A stretch of 63,604 nucleotides of DNA from Rubrivivax sp. (GTDB lineage Bacteria; Pseudomonadota; Gammaproteobacteria; Burkholderiales; Burkholderiaceae_C): positions 1 through 63,604 of the forward strand of contig JADCGQ010000044.1 of assembly GCA_020248945.1 (NCBI GenBank). The letters are read 5' to 3'. Under the pieces are notes generated by a model. It saw only the letters and a list, made by a program, of their open reading frames with translations. It had not been told where the DNA came from and did no database searches. This document shows positions 1 through 10,399 of this stretch, piece after piece. The position numbers and the translations under genes are program-made. Positions within the stretch are counted from its first letter, which is position 1. Every line of letters begins with the position of its first letter.

Positions 1-2194
<2,194 letters not shown>

Positions 2195-2205
2195 GTGGTG
2201 TCTCC

Positions 2206-3123
2206 TCACGCCTCTTCGGGCCAGTACAGGCGCATCGGGTTGGCCACCAGCAGCCGCTGCTGCAGATCAGCCGTGACCGCGATGTGCGGGATGAAGTCGA
2301 CCAGCAAGCCGTCGTCGGGCATGTGGTCCTTCAGGTTGGGGTGCGGCCAGTCGGTGCCCCAGAGCACGCGCTCAGGGAAGGTCTCGACCACGGTGCGCGC
2401 GAAGGGCACCACGTCGCGGTAGGGCGCTTGTTCACCGTTCAGCGCGCGTGGTCCGCCCACCGAAAGCCGCTCGGGGCAGCTCACCTTGCTCCACACGTTG
2501 TCGTGCTCCCGCATGAACCTCATGAAGAGCGCGAACTCCGGGCCGTCCAGCGGCTTGCTCACATCGGGCCGGCCCATGTGGTCGACCACCACGGTGGTGG
2601 GCAGCGCGGTGAAGAAGTCCCACAGCTCGGGCAGGTCCACCGCCTCGAAGTAGATGACGACGTGCCAGCCCAGCGCCTTGATGCGGCCGGCGATCTCGAG
2701 CAGCTCGTCCTTGGGCGTGAAGTCCACCAGCCGCTTGACGAAGTTGAAGCGCACGCCGCGCACGCCGGCGGCATGCAGTTGCTCCAGCTCGTGGTCGGTG
2801 ACGCTGCGGCGCACGGTGGCCACGCCACGCGCACGGCCGCCGCTCGTGGCGCAGGCGTCGGCCATGGCGCGGTTGTCGGCGCCGTGGCAGGTGGCCTGCA
2901 CGATGACGTTGCGCGCGAAGCCGAGGTGGTCGCGCAGCGCGAACAGCTGCGCCTTGCTGGCGTCGCAAGGCGTGTACTTGCGCTCGGGGGCGAACGGAAA
3001 CTCGGCGCCGGGGCCGAAGACGTGGCAATGCGCGTCGACCGCGCCCGCGGGCAGCTGGAAGCGGGGTTTGCTGGGGCCGGCGTACCAGTCGAGCCAGCCG
3101 GGGGTCTTGGTGAAGGTGCTCAT
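2206..3123 (-). CDS. ligI: 2-pyrone-4,6-dicarboxylate lactonase
   Basis: The enzyme hydrolyses 2-pyrone-4,6-dicarboxylate to 4-oxalomesaconate in the protocatechuate 4,5 pathway. It is an amidohydrolase-superfamily TIM barrel of 305 residues. The DAHCHVFGP motif gives His32 and His34 on strand 1, and RVLWGTDWPHPN near residue 250 carries the late conserved Asp. The segment VRGVRFNFVKRLVDF is typical of the LigI/PmdD branch, which works without a tightly bound metal according to published work on the family. It ends 11 bases before ligA and begins 3 bases after the pobA stop. Confidence 0.93.
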   Translation of the reverse strand: MSTFTKTPGWLDWYAGPSKPRFQLPAGAVDAHCHVFGPGAEFPFAPERKYTPCDASKAQLFALRDHLGFARNVIVQATCHGADNRAMADACATSGGRARGVATVRRSVTDHELEQLHAAGVRGVRFNFVKRLVDFTPKDELLEIAGRIKALGWHVVIYFEAVDLPELWDFFTALPTTVVVDHMGRPDVSKPLDGPEFALFMRFMREHDNVWSKVSCPERLSVGGPRALNGEQAPYRDVVPFARTVVETFPERVLWGTDWPHPNLKDHMPDDGLLVDFIPHIAVTADLQQRLLVANPMRLYWPEEA

Positions 3124-3126
3124 GGG

Positions 3127-4317
3127 TCAGTCCACCTTCTCATACGCCAGGCCGGCGTACTGCTCGGCCAGCGCGGCCTGCGCGAAGCGCGAGTTCTTGA
3201 GGTAGTCGAGCTCGTACTCCTGCGCCTTCTGGTCGAACTCGCTGAAGTGCGGAAAGCGGTGCAGCAGGTTGGTGAGGTACCAACTCGTGCGCACGCTGCT
3301 CCACACGCGGCGCAGGGCCATCGCGCTGTAGCTGTCGAGCAGGTCGGGCTTGCCCTGGCCGTACCAGCGGGCGAGGGCGCGCGAGAGGTAGAACACGTCG
3401 CTCACGGCCAGGTTCAGGCCCTTGGCGCCCGTGGGCGGCACGATGTGCGCGGCATCGCCGCACAGGAAGAGCGCGCCGTAGCGCATGGGCTCGGAGACGA
3501 AGCTGCGCAGCGGCGCGATGCTCTTCTCGATGGTCGCGTCCTCTTCGATGGCCGCGGCCATCTCGGCCGGGAAGCGCGCCTTCAGCTCGGGCCAGAAGCG
3601 ATCGTCCGGCCAGTCCTCGACCTTGTCCTCCAGCGCCACCTGGATGTAGAAGCGCGAGAGCTTCTCGTTGCGGTAGCTGGCCAGCGCAAAGCCGCGGGGG
3701 TGGTTGACGTAGGTGATGTCGGGCAGCGGCTTCACGCGCGCCATCACGCCCAGCCAGCCGAAGGGGTAGACCTTCTCGTACTCCTTGCGCACGCTCTCGG
3801 GGATGCTGCGGCGGCTGACGCCGTGGAAGCCGTCGCAGCCGGCGATGAACTCGCAGTCGATGCGCCGCTTCTCACCACCCTGGACGAAGGTGACGCAGGG
3901 CTTGGCGCCGGGCGCGCCGTCGTGCTCGTGCAGCACCACGTCGGCCACCTCGGTGAGCACGGGCTGGCCGCGGCGGTCGGCGGCGGCGTAGAGGTCTTCC
4001 TGGATCGAGGTCTGGCCGTAGACCATGAAGCGGCGGCCCAGCGTGGCCTGCGTGTCGACCATGAAGCTGTCGCGCCCGGCCCAGGCGATGCGCATGCCAT
4101 CGTGCGGGTGGCCTTCGGCGTCCATGCGCGCGGCCAGGCCGTTTTCGCGCAGCACGTCGACGGTGGTGCTCTCCAGTACGCCGGCACGGATGCGCGACAG
4201 CACGTGCTCGCGCGCCGAGCGCTCCAGCACCACGCTCTCGATGCCGTGGCGGTGCAGGATCTCCGAGAGCAGCAGGCCCGCAGGCCCGCTGCCGATGATG
4301 ACGACTTGGGTTTTCAT
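3127..4317 (-). CDS. pobA: 4-hydroxybenzoate 3-monooxygenase
   Basis: A flavin monooxygenase that converts 4-hydroxybenzoate, NAD(P)H and O2 to protocatechuate, the substrate of LigAB. At 396 residues it has the normal length. Visible features are the FAD dinucleotide loop GSGPAG at residues 9-14, the RIRAGVLE segment typical of PobA, and GDAAHIVPPTGAKGLNLA near residues 287-304, the second FAD-binding motif. The start MKTQVVIIG overlaps the stop of the upstream dehydrogenase by four bases. A pobA gene inside the protocatechuate meta-cleavage operon ties its expression to that pathway; in many bacteria it is a separate unit with its own regulator. Confidence 0.96.
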   Translation of the reverse strand: MKTQVVIIGSGPAGLLLSEILHRHGIESVVLERSAREHVLSRIRAGVLESTTVDVLRENGLAARMDAEGHPHDGMRIAWAGRDSFMVDTQATLGRRFMVYGQTSIQEDLYAAADRRGQPVLTEVADVVLHEHDGAPGAKPCVTFVQGGEKRRIDCEFIAGCDGFHGVSRRSIPESVRKEYEKVYPFGWLGVMARVKPLPDITYVNHPRGFALASYRNEKLSRFYIQVALEDKVEDWPDDRFWPELKARFPAEMAAAIEEDATIEKSIAPLRSFVSEPMRYGALFLCGDAAHIVPPTGAKGLNLAVSDVFYLSRALARWYGQGKPDLLDSYSAMALRRVWSSVRTSWYLTNLLHRFPHFSEFDQKAQEYELDYLKNSRFAQAALAEQYAGLAYEKVD

Positions 4318-5228
4318 GCCTGGTCCTTGGGGGTGAGGGCGGCGAGCAGGCGGTCGGCTTCCACACGCCAGTCGGCGCTGCGCGCAAAGCCCGGTTCGCC
4401 GCGCAGGCCGAAGACCCCCGCATCGGCCAGATCGGCGATGTGGGCCTGCCGCTCGGCGGTGCCTTCGGCGCTGTAGGGCACGAGGCCCGCCTCGCGTACG
4501 GTGGCCGCCACTTCGCGCACCTCTTCGCTGCGGCGGCGGCCGTGCTCGATGACGCGCTGGAAGAAGTACGCGGCCTGCTTTTCCCAGTCGATGCCGGGGA
4601 AGGTCTCGCACAGCGAGGCGATCACCGCGTCTTCCACGCCGTGCGCTCGCGCCGTGGTGAAGCTCTCGATGACCATGGCCTCCAGGCCCTTGATCATCAC
4701 GCTGCGGCACATCTTGGTCGCGCTGGCCACGCCGAGCTGCGCGCTGTGCACCTTGGGGGCGAAGCCGAGCTCGTCGAGCCGCGGCTTCAGGGCCTCGGCG
4801 TGCGGGCCGCCCAGCAGCAGCGGTACGCGGCTGCGGTAGGGCGGCACGCTGGTCATCACCGCGCCCTCCACGTAGCGGCCGGCGGCGGCGTGCACGGCCT
4901 CGGCGGCGCGGATCTTGGCGCCGGGGCTGGCGCTGTTGAAGTCAAGGAAGAAGGCATCCGCAGCCAGACCGCTGGCGCAGGCTTCGGCCACCGCCACGGC
5001 CTGGCTGGCGGTGACGGCGCTGATCACGAGTTCGGCGCCTTCCACGGCCTGGGCGTGCGAGCCCGCGAGCCGTACGCCCAGGCCGGCGGCGTGCGTGCGC
5101 AATGGCGCGCCGTCACCGCGGCCGGCGGTGAGCTTCAGATCGAAGGCCGCGAGAGCGTGGCCATGGGCCGCGAGATCCTCGGCCAGGATGCGGCCGACCT
5201 CGCCATAGCCGATGAGGGCGATGCGCAT
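4314..5228 (-). CDS. NAD(P)-dependent dehydrogenase with DUF1932-type C-terminal domain
   Basis: A 304-residue protein of the 6-phosphogluconate/beta-hydroxyacid dehydrogenase type. The Rossmann loop LIGYGEVGRIL lies at residues 5-15. The catalytic-type Lys segment is in ATKMCRSVMIKGLEAM near residue 170, followed by the helical DUF1932-type region. Its reaction is unknown. The gene lies between ligK and pobA with a four-base overlap into pobA, so it is expressed with the pathway. It could act on an aromatic-acid precursor or a shunt metabolite. It is not a PdxA-type protein, so it is not an obvious substitute for the missing TphB. Operon membership is solid; substrate is open. Confidence 0.85.
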   Translation of the reverse strand: MRIALIGYGEVGRILAEDLAAHGHALAAFDLKLTAGRGDGAPLRTHAAGLGVRLAGSHAQAVEGAELVISAVTASQAVAVAEACASGLAADAFFLDFNSASPGAKIRAAEAVHAAAGRYVEGAVMTSVPPYRSRVPLLLGGPHAEALKPRLDELGFAPKVHSAQLGVASATKMCRSVMIKGLEAMVIESFTTARAHGVEDAVIASLCETFPGIDWEKQAAYFFQRVIEHGRRRSEEVREVAATVREAGLVPYSAEGTAERQAHIADLADAGVFGLRGEPGFARSADWRVEADRLLAALTPKDQA

Positions 5229-5234
5229 GACCGC

Positions 5235-5918
5235 TCAGTCGATGTACTTCAGACCCGCGGCCGCCAGCGGCTCGCGCATCTTGTACATGTCCAGGCCCAG
5301 CACGCCACTGGCCAGCTTGGCGCGCTTCTCGCCTTCGTTGGCCTCGCGCTTGGTCGCGGCCTCCAGCGCCTTCTCGGCCATCGAGCGCGGCACGCAGACC
5401 ACGCCGTCGTCGTCGGCCACGATCACGTCGCCCGGGCGCACCAGCGCGTCGGCGCACACCACGGGGATGTTCACGCTGCCCAGCGTGGCCTTGATCGTGC
5501 CCTTGGCGCTGATCGCCTTGCTCCACACCGGGAAGCCCATCTGCTGCAGCGTCTTCACGTCGCGCACACCGGCGTCGATGACCAGCGCCCGCGCACCGCG
5601 CGCCTGGAACGATGTCGCCAGCAGATCCCCGAAGTAGCCGTCGGTGCACGGTGCGGTGATGGCCGCCACGACGATGTCGCCGGGGCGGATCTGCTCGGCC
5701 ACGACATGCATCATCCAGTTGTCGCCCGGGTGCAGCAGCACCGTCACGGCGGTGCCGCTCACCTGAGCGCCGGCATAGATGGGGCGGATGCTGCTGTGCA
5801 TCAGGCCCACGCGGCCCATGGCCTCGTGCACCGTGGCGCTGCCGAGCGCGGCCAGCGCATCGGCCACATGGCCGGGGGTGCGTTCGATGGTGCGGTAGAC
5901 GACGCCGAGTTCGTACAT
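5235..5918 (-). CDS. ligK: 4-carboxy-4-hydroxy-2-oxoadipate aldolase / oxaloacetate decarboxylase
   Basis: This class II aldolase cleaves 4-carboxy-4-hydroxy-2-oxoadipate into pyruvate and oxaloacetate, the last step of the protocatechuate 4,5 pathway, and can also decarboxylate oxaloacetate. It is 227 residues long and of the RraA-like fold. Expected motifs are [20 protein letters not shown] at residues 96-115, then AGVRD with Arg119 and Asp120, which bind pyruvate and metal in the family. The gene begins at [11 protein letters not shown], two bases after the ligJ stop. The order ligJ-ligK matches pmdE-pmdF of Comamonas. Confidence 0.94.
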   Translation of the reverse strand: MYELGVVYRTIERTPGHVADALAALGSATVHEAMGRVGLMHSSIRPIYAGAQVSGTAVTVLLHPGDNWMMHVVAEQIRPGDIVVAAITAPCTDGYFGDLLATSFQARGARALVIDAGVRDVKTLQQMGFPVWSKAISAKGTIKATLGSVNIPVVCADALVRPGDVIVADDDGVVCVPRSMAEKALEAATKREANEGEKRAKLASGVLGLDMYKMREPLAAAGLKYID

Positions 5919-5920
5919 GG

Positions 5921-6949
5921 TCAGAGTCCCTTCTGCTTCAGGGCGGCGTCCAGCCGCGGATACACCCGCCGTGCGTTGCCTTCGTAGATGGCGTGCTTCT
6001 CGGCCGCGCTCAGCTGCGTGCTGGCCTCGATGTAGCGCTTGGTGTCGTCGAAGCTGTTGCCGGTCTCGGGGTCGATGCCGCGCACCGCGCCGATCATCTC
6101 GCTGGCGAAGAGGATGTTCTTCACCGGGATCACCTTGGTCAGCAGGTCGATGCCGGGCTGGTGGTACACGCAGGTGTCGAAGAACACGTTGTTCAGCAGG
6201 TGGTCGGCGAGCAGCGGCTTCTTCAGCTCCTGCGCCAGGCCGCGGTAGCGGCCCCAGTGGTAGGGCGCGGCGCCGCCGCCGTGCGGCACGATGAACTTCA
6301 GCGTCGGGAAGTCCTTGAACAGATCGCCCTGGATCAGCTGCATCACCGCCGTCGTGTCGGCGTTGATGTAGTGCGCGCCGGTGGTGTGAAAGCACGCGTT
6401 GCAGCTCGTGCTCACGTGCACCATGGCCGGGATGTCGTACTCGACCATCTTCTCGTAGAGGGGGTACCAGTGGCGGTCGGTCAGCGGCGGGCTCGTCCAG
6501 TGGCCGCCGCTCGGATCGGGGTTCAGGTTGAGGGCGACGTTGCCGAACTGCTCCACACACTTCACGAGTTCGGGGATGCAGCTGGCCGGGTCCACGCCCG
6601 GGCTCTGCGGCAGCATCGCGGCGGGGATGAACGAGTCCGGGAACAGGGTGCTGACGCGGTAGCAGAGCTCGTTGCAGATGGCGGCCCAGGTGCTGGAGAC
6701 CTCGAAATCGCCGATGTGGTGCGCCATGAAGCTGGCACGCGGGCTGAAGATGGTGAGGTCGCTGCCCCGCTCGCGCATCTTGGCCAGCTGGTTGGCCTCG
6801 ATGGTCTCGCGGATCTCGTCGTCGGAGATCTTCAGGTCGGCGGCGCGCGGCTTCAGCGCCGGGTCCTTGATGCCGGCGATCTGCGCGTTGCGCCAGGCTT
6901 CCAGCGCCTTGGGCGCGGTGGTGTAGTGGCCGTGGATGTCGATGATCAT
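5921..6949 (-). CDS. ligJ: 4-oxalomesaconate hydratase
   Basis: This enzyme hydrates 4-oxalomesaconate (enol form) to 4-carboxy-4-hydroxy-2-oxoadipate. It is a 342-residue amidohydrolase-fold protein starting [11 protein letters not shown], with His6 and His8 as metal-site residues and [19 protein letters not shown] near residue 220. The motif [16 protein letters not shown] near residue 285 is characteristic of LigJ/PmdE. It is the first recognised pathway enzyme of the operon, 23 bases after the binding-fold protein. It needs a tautomerase partner in known pathways; none is seen here. Confidence 0.93.
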   Translation of the reverse strand: MIIDIHGHYTTAPKALEAWRNAQIAGIKDPALKPRAADLKISDDEIRETIEANQLAKMRERGSDLTIFSPRASFMAHHIGDFEVSSTWAAICNELCYRVSTLFPDSFIPAAMLPQSPGVDPASCIPELVKCVEQFGNVALNLNPDPSGGHWTSPPLTDRHWYPLYEKMVEYDIPAMVHVSTSCNACFHTTGAHYINADTTAVMQLIQGDLFKDFPTLKFIVPHGGGAAPYHWGRYRGLAQELKKPLLADHLLNNVFFDTCVYHQPGIDLLTKVIPVKNILFASEMIGAVRGIDPETGNSFDDTKRYIEASTQLSAAEKHAIYEGNARRVYPRLDAALKQKGL

Positions 6950-6972
6950 GGGGCGGGCTCTCCGGCAGGCTC

Positions 6973-7659
6973 TCAGGCGGGTTCCAGGCCGCAGCGGCGC
7001 TTGATGGCGGCGGCGGTGTCGTCGTTGAACAGCGCCAGCAGCGCCTGGGCAGCGTGCCGCTGCGCGCCGTGCAGGCCGAGCACGGCGCTGAAGGTGGTGA
7101 TCTGGGCGGCGGCGCCCGGCAAGGTGCCGAGCACGTCGATGCCGGGCTGGCCGGCCAGCTCGGGCATCTGCTGGAAGCCCAGTGCCGCATCGCCGCGCGC
7201 CACCAGTGTGGCCACCGGCACGCCCGGCGGGGCCTGCACCAGGCGCGGCGCCAGGGCCTCCCTCAGGCCCCAGCGCTCGATCAGCGCCAGCAGGTGGTTG
7301 CCGCTCGGGCCGGTGGAGTAGCCCACGCTGGCGGCCGTGGCCACGGCCTCGCGCAATGCGGCTTCGGTGGCGATGTCGGGCTGCGGCGCGCCGCTCTTCA
7401 CGGCCACGGCCATGGCCGAGCGCACGAGATCCACGCGCGGGCCCTCGGCGTGGCCGGCGGCCAGCAGCTTGTCCACCGCGTCGGCGGCCAGCACCACGAG
7501 ATCGAAGCGCTCGCCGCCGGCCACGCGGCGCGCGGCGTCGACGCCGCCCACGCTCTCGAAACGCACCGTCGGGCCGCCGGCGCGCGTCGCATGCGCGGCC
7601 AGCTCGGCCAGCACCTGACGGGTGGCCATCGAGGAAATGCCGGTGAGCAGGGTATTCAT
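6973..7659 (-). CDS. Substrate-binding-fold protein without signal peptide, first gene of lig operon
   Basis: A 228-residue protein resembling ModA/type 2 periplasmic-binding proteins. The pattern [19 protein letters not shown], then [18 protein letters not shown], then [19 protein letters not shown] follows the two-lobe binding fold. I start it at [10 protein letters not shown]; the next ATG is [10 protein letters not shown]. Neither gives a signal peptide, so the protein is probably cytoplasmic. It opens the lig operon, facing the LysR gene. In Comamonas the corresponding place holds pmdU (tautomerase) and pmdK (carrier), but this protein is smaller than a PrpF/GalD-type tautomerase. Its role is unknown: ligand sensor, chaperone or unrecognised enzyme are all possible. 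Confidence 0.8.
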   Translation of the reverse strand: MNTLLTGISSMATRQVLAELAAHATRAGGPTVRFESVGGVDAARRVAGGERFDLVVLAADAVDKLLAAGHAEGPRVDLVRSAMAVAVKSGAPQPDIATEAALREAVATAASVGYSTGPSGNHLLALIERWGLREALAPRLVQAPPGVPVATLVARGDAALGFQQMPELAGQPGIDVLGTLPGAAAQITTFSAVLGLHGAQRHAAQALLALFNDDTAAAIKRRCGLEPA

Positions 7660-7711
7660 GGAGACGTGGATTCTTCGGCCGCGCGGCCCATGTTTCAACC
7701 GCGGGGTCTCA

Positions 7712-7722
7712 CTAGCTGCTAG
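7712..7722. promoter_or_regulatory. Inverted repeat, candidate LysR operator of the lig operon
   Basis: The short gap between the divergent lig operon and its LysR gene contains the perfect palindrome CTAGC-T-GCTAG. LysR-type regulators usually bind T-N11-A sites with dyad symmetry in exactly such a gap. CTAG is also a generally rare tetranucleotide in high-GC genomes, and here it occurs twice in 11 bases. Assignment as operator is inference from position and symmetry. Confidence 0.5.
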
Positions 7723-7747
7723 AACGTTTCGGCATAGCATGGCGGGC

Positions 7748-8665
7748 ATGGATCTCCGGCAGCTCAGCAGCTTCGTGCAGGTGGCCGAACTCGGCAGCTT
7801 CACGCGCGCCGCCGCCGTGCTGCGCGTGGCGCAACCGGCGATCAGCCGCCAGGTGCGCGCGCTCGAGGTGGAACTGCGTCAAACCCTGTTCGAGCGCAAC
7901 GGCCGCGGCGTCACGCTCACGCCCGCCGGCACGCGCTTGCTGGCCCACGGCCGCGGCATCCTGCAGCAGGTGCAGCGCGCGGTGCAAGACCTCGAAGAGC
8001 AGCGCGGCGCCGCCACCGGCATGGTGTCGATCGGCCTGCCGCCCACGCTGAGCCGCACGCTCACCGCGCCGCTGGTCGAGGCCTTCCGCGAGCGTTTTCC
8101 GCGTGCCGGTGTCAGCGTCGTCGAGGGCCTCACGCACTACATGCTGGAGTGGCTGGTGCAGGGCCGCATCGACTGCGCGCTGGTCTACAACGCCGCGCCC
8201 TCCAGCCAGGTGGCGCTGGCGCCGGTGCTCGAGGAGCGGCTGCACCTCATCTCGGCGCGGGCGGCCGCCGGCGCGCGCCTGCGGCCGGTGACGCTGGCCG
8301 ACCTCGCCACGCGCGAGCTCGTCATCCCCAGCCGCCCGCACGCGCTGCGCATGCGGGTGGAAACCGCGCTCGCCGAAGCCGGCCTCACGCCGCGCGTGGC
8401 GCTCGAGATCGAAAGCGTCGGCGCGATGCTGGCGCTGGTGCAGCGCCATCCGCTGCACGCCGTGCTGGCGGTGACGGCGCTGCAAGGCCAGGCCGACGGC
8501 GCGCAGCTGCAGGCGCGGCCCATCCTCATCGCGCCCAAGCGCCCGCTGACCACGAGCCTGTCGCTGGCCACCTCGGCGCAGCGCCCGCGCGGGCCGCTGC
8601 TCGAGCAGGCGGCGGCGCTGCTCGCGCAACTCGCGCGCACGGCGCAAGACGCCAGCCCACCATGA
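7748..8665 (+). CDS. LysR-family transcriptional regulator, probable regulator of the lig operon
   Basis: A 305-residue LysR-type regulator. The N-terminal winged helix-turn-helix covers roughly residues 1-60 (GSFTRAAAVLRVAQPAISRQ) and the effector-binding domain starts near residue 90. I use the ATG giving MDLRQLSSFVQVAE, the usual family N-terminus; an ATG nine bases upstream (MAGMDLRQL) is equally possible and neither has a strong ribosome site. It is transcribed away from the protocatechuate operon, so it is the expected regulator (LigR/PmdR-like role). Its stop overlaps the start of the following FAD oxidoreductase (ATGA), so the two share a transcript. Confidence 0.9.
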   Translation: MDLRQLSSFVQVAELGSFTRAAAVLRVAQPAISRQVRALEVELRQTLFERNGRGVTLTPAGTRLLAHGRGILQQVQRAVQDLEEQRGAATGMVSIGLPPTLSRTLTAPLVEAFRERFPRAGVSVVEGLTHYMLEWLVQGRIDCALVYNAAPSSQVALAPVLEERLHLISARAAAGARLRPVTLADLATRELVIPSRPHALRMRVETALAEAGLTPRVALEIESVGAMLALVQRHPLHAVLAVTALQGQADGAQLQARPILIAPKRPLTTSLSLATSAQRPRGPLLEQAAALLAQLARTAQDASPP

Positions 8666-9804
8666 GCCACGCCGCCACGGACAGCCCCTTCGACATCGCC
8701 ATCGTCGGCGCCGGCATCGCCGGGGCCGCGGCGGCCTGCTTCACGCTGCAGGCGGCGCCACAGGCGCGCGTGCTGCTGCTCGAGCGCGAGGCCCAGCCCG
8801 GCCTGCACAGCACGGGCCGCAGCGCCGCGATGTTCGAAGAGAGCTACGGCCCGGGCCCGGTGCGGGCGCTCACGCGGGCCAGCCGCCACTTCTTGCAGCA
8901 TCCGCCCGCCGGGTTCGCCGAGGCGCCCTTGCTGCGGCCGCGCGGGGCGCTGTTCATCGCCGCGGCCGATCGACTGGCACCGCTGCGCACCCTGCACGAC
9001 ACGCTGCGCGCCGAGGGCGTGGCCGCCGAGTGGCTGAGCACCGCCGCTGCGCAGGCGATGTGCCCGGTGCTGCGCCCCGAGGCCGTGGCCGCCGCGGTGC
9101 TCGACCCCGGTGCCGCCGACATCGACGTGCACGCGCTGCACCAGGGCTACCTGCGAAGCGCGCGCGCGGCCGGGGCGCGGCTGCAGTGCGATGCCGAGGT
9201 GCAGACCTTGCAGCGCACGCCGCAAGGCTGGCAACTGGGCAGCGCCGCGGGCGTGTTCAGTGCCGTGCGCCTGATCAACGCCGCCGGCGCCTGGGCCGAC
9301 GAGCTGGCCGCGCGCGCCGGCCTGCCGCCTGTGGGCTTGCAGCCCAAGCGGCGCTCGGCCTTTGTCTTCGAGCCCCCGGCGGGGCTGGACATCGCGAACT
9401 GGCCGCTCGTCGTCGACATCGACGAAAGCTTCTACATCAAGCCCGAGGCCGGCCTGCTGCTGGGCTCGCCGGCCAACGCCGACCCGGTGCCGCCGCACGA
9501 CGTGATGCCCGAGGAGCTGGACATCGCCACCGCCATCCACCGCATCGAGGCGGCGACGACGCTGCAGATCCGCCGGCCGCGCCGCACGTGGGCGGGGCTG
9601 CGCAGCTTCGTGCCCGACGGCAGCCTCGTCATCGGCGCCGATCCGCTGGAGCCGGCCTTCCTGTGGCTGGCCGCGCAAGGCGGCTATGGCATCCAGAGCA
9701 GCGTGGCCGCCGGGCAGGTGGCCGCCGCGCAGGCGCTGGGCCTGCCGCCGCCGGCCTGGGCCGATGCCGCGCTGTTGCACGCCTTGCGCGTGCGCCGTGC
9801 CTGA
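8662..9804 (+). CDS. FAD-dependent oxidoreductase, DAO (glycine/D-amino acid oxidase) family
   Basis: A 380-residue flavoprotein. The FAD loop VGAGIAGAAAA lies at residues 15-25, LLLERE closes the Rossmann strand, a conserved STGRSAAMF segment follows, and the C-terminal GGYGIQSSVAAGQ is the usual second FAD contact. The closest functional type I can name is a dehydrogenase/oxidase acting on an amine or 2-hydroxy acid; the substrate cannot be read from sequence. It overlaps the LysR stop by four bases. No neighbour defines the pathway; the gap of 93 bases to the molybdenum hydroxylase has no clear terminator, only a small GCCCC-AGT-GGGGC hairpin. Confidence 0.85.
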   Translation: MSHAATDSPFDIAIVGAGIAGAAAACFTLQAAPQARVLLLEREAQPGLHSTGRSAAMFEESYGPGPVRALTRASRHFLQHPPAGFAEAPLLRPRGALFIAAADRLAPLRTLHDTLRAEGVAAEWLSTAAAQAMCPVLRPEAVAAAVLDPGAADIDVHALHQGYLRSARAAGARLQCDAEVQTLQRTPQGWQLGSAAGVFSAVRLINAAGAWADELAARAGLPPVGLQPKRRSAFVFEPPAGLDIANWPLVVDIDESFYIKPEAGLLLGSPANADPVPPHDVMPEELDIATAIHRIEAATTLQIRRPRRTWAGLRSFVPDGSLVIGADPLEPAFLWLAAQGGYGIQSSVAAGQVAAAQALGLPPPAWADAALLHALRVRRA

Positions 9805-9897
9805 TGTCCGGCTGAGGATGACCCGGTGCCCCAGTGGGGCAAAGCCGCGCCACCATCATCGGCCGATTCAAGCAACCCCGCCGCCAGGAGACACCCG

Positions 9898-10398
9898 ATG
9901 GCCCGACTCCACGTCAACGGTCGCGTGCTCGAGCACGACGCCGAGCCCGACACGCCCTTGCTGTGGGTGCTGCGCGAGCAGCTTGGCCTCACCGGCACCA
10001 AGTACGGTTGCGGCGTGGCGCAGTGCGGCGCCTGCACCGTGCATGTCGACGGCACGCCGGTGCGCAGCTGCGTGCTGCCGGTGTCGGCGGTGCAGCCCGG
10101 GCAGCAGGTGCTCACCATCGAAGGCCTGGCGCCGCGTGGCGACCACCCGCTGCAGAAGGCCTGGGTGGCCAACGACGTGCCGCAGTGCGGCTACTGCCAG
10201 AGCGGCATGCTGATGGCGGCCGCCGCGCTGCTGAAGGCCAAGCCGCGGCCCACCGATGCCGACATCGACGCCGCCATGACCAACATCTGCCGCTGTGGCA
10301 CCTACAACCGCGTGCGTGCGGCCATCAAGCAGGCCTCGGGGCAGCGGGTGGCCGGCGTCGATGTCATCCACGTCGTGCGCAGCACGCGAGAGGCTTGA
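9898..10398 (+). CDS. (2Fe-2S)-binding subunit of a molybdenum hydroxylase (IorA type)
   Basis: This is the small iron-sulfur subunit of a xanthine-dehydrogenase-family hydroxylase, 166 residues. A plant-ferredoxin-type cluster is held by Cys38, Cys43, Cys46 and Cys58; a second helical-domain cluster uses Cys97, Cys100, Cys131 and Cys133 (QCGYCQSGM and CRCGTYNR). The start has an AGGAGA ribosome site. One base separates its stop from the large subunit. No separate FAD subunit is present, as in isoquinoline 1-oxidoreductase, so electrons must leave to another acceptor. The substrate is unknown; N-heterocycles or aldehydes are typical for the family. Confidence 0.92.
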   Translation: MARLHVNGRVLEHDAEPDTPLLWVLREQLGLTGTKYGCGVAQCGACTVHVDGTPVRSCVLPVSAVQPGQQVLTIEGLAPRGDHPLQKAWVANDVPQCGYCQSGMLMAAAALLKAKPRPTDADIDAAMTNICRCGTYNRVRAAIKQASGQRVAGVDVIHVVRSTREA

Positions 10399-10399
10399 G

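Noticed and set aside
4314..5228. Considered as a substitute for the missing TphB dehydrogenase
   Set aside because: It has a 6-phosphogluconate-dehydrogenase-type fold, not the metal-dependent PdxA type, and lies in the lig operon, not with tph. A role in that step is not excluded but nothing supports it.
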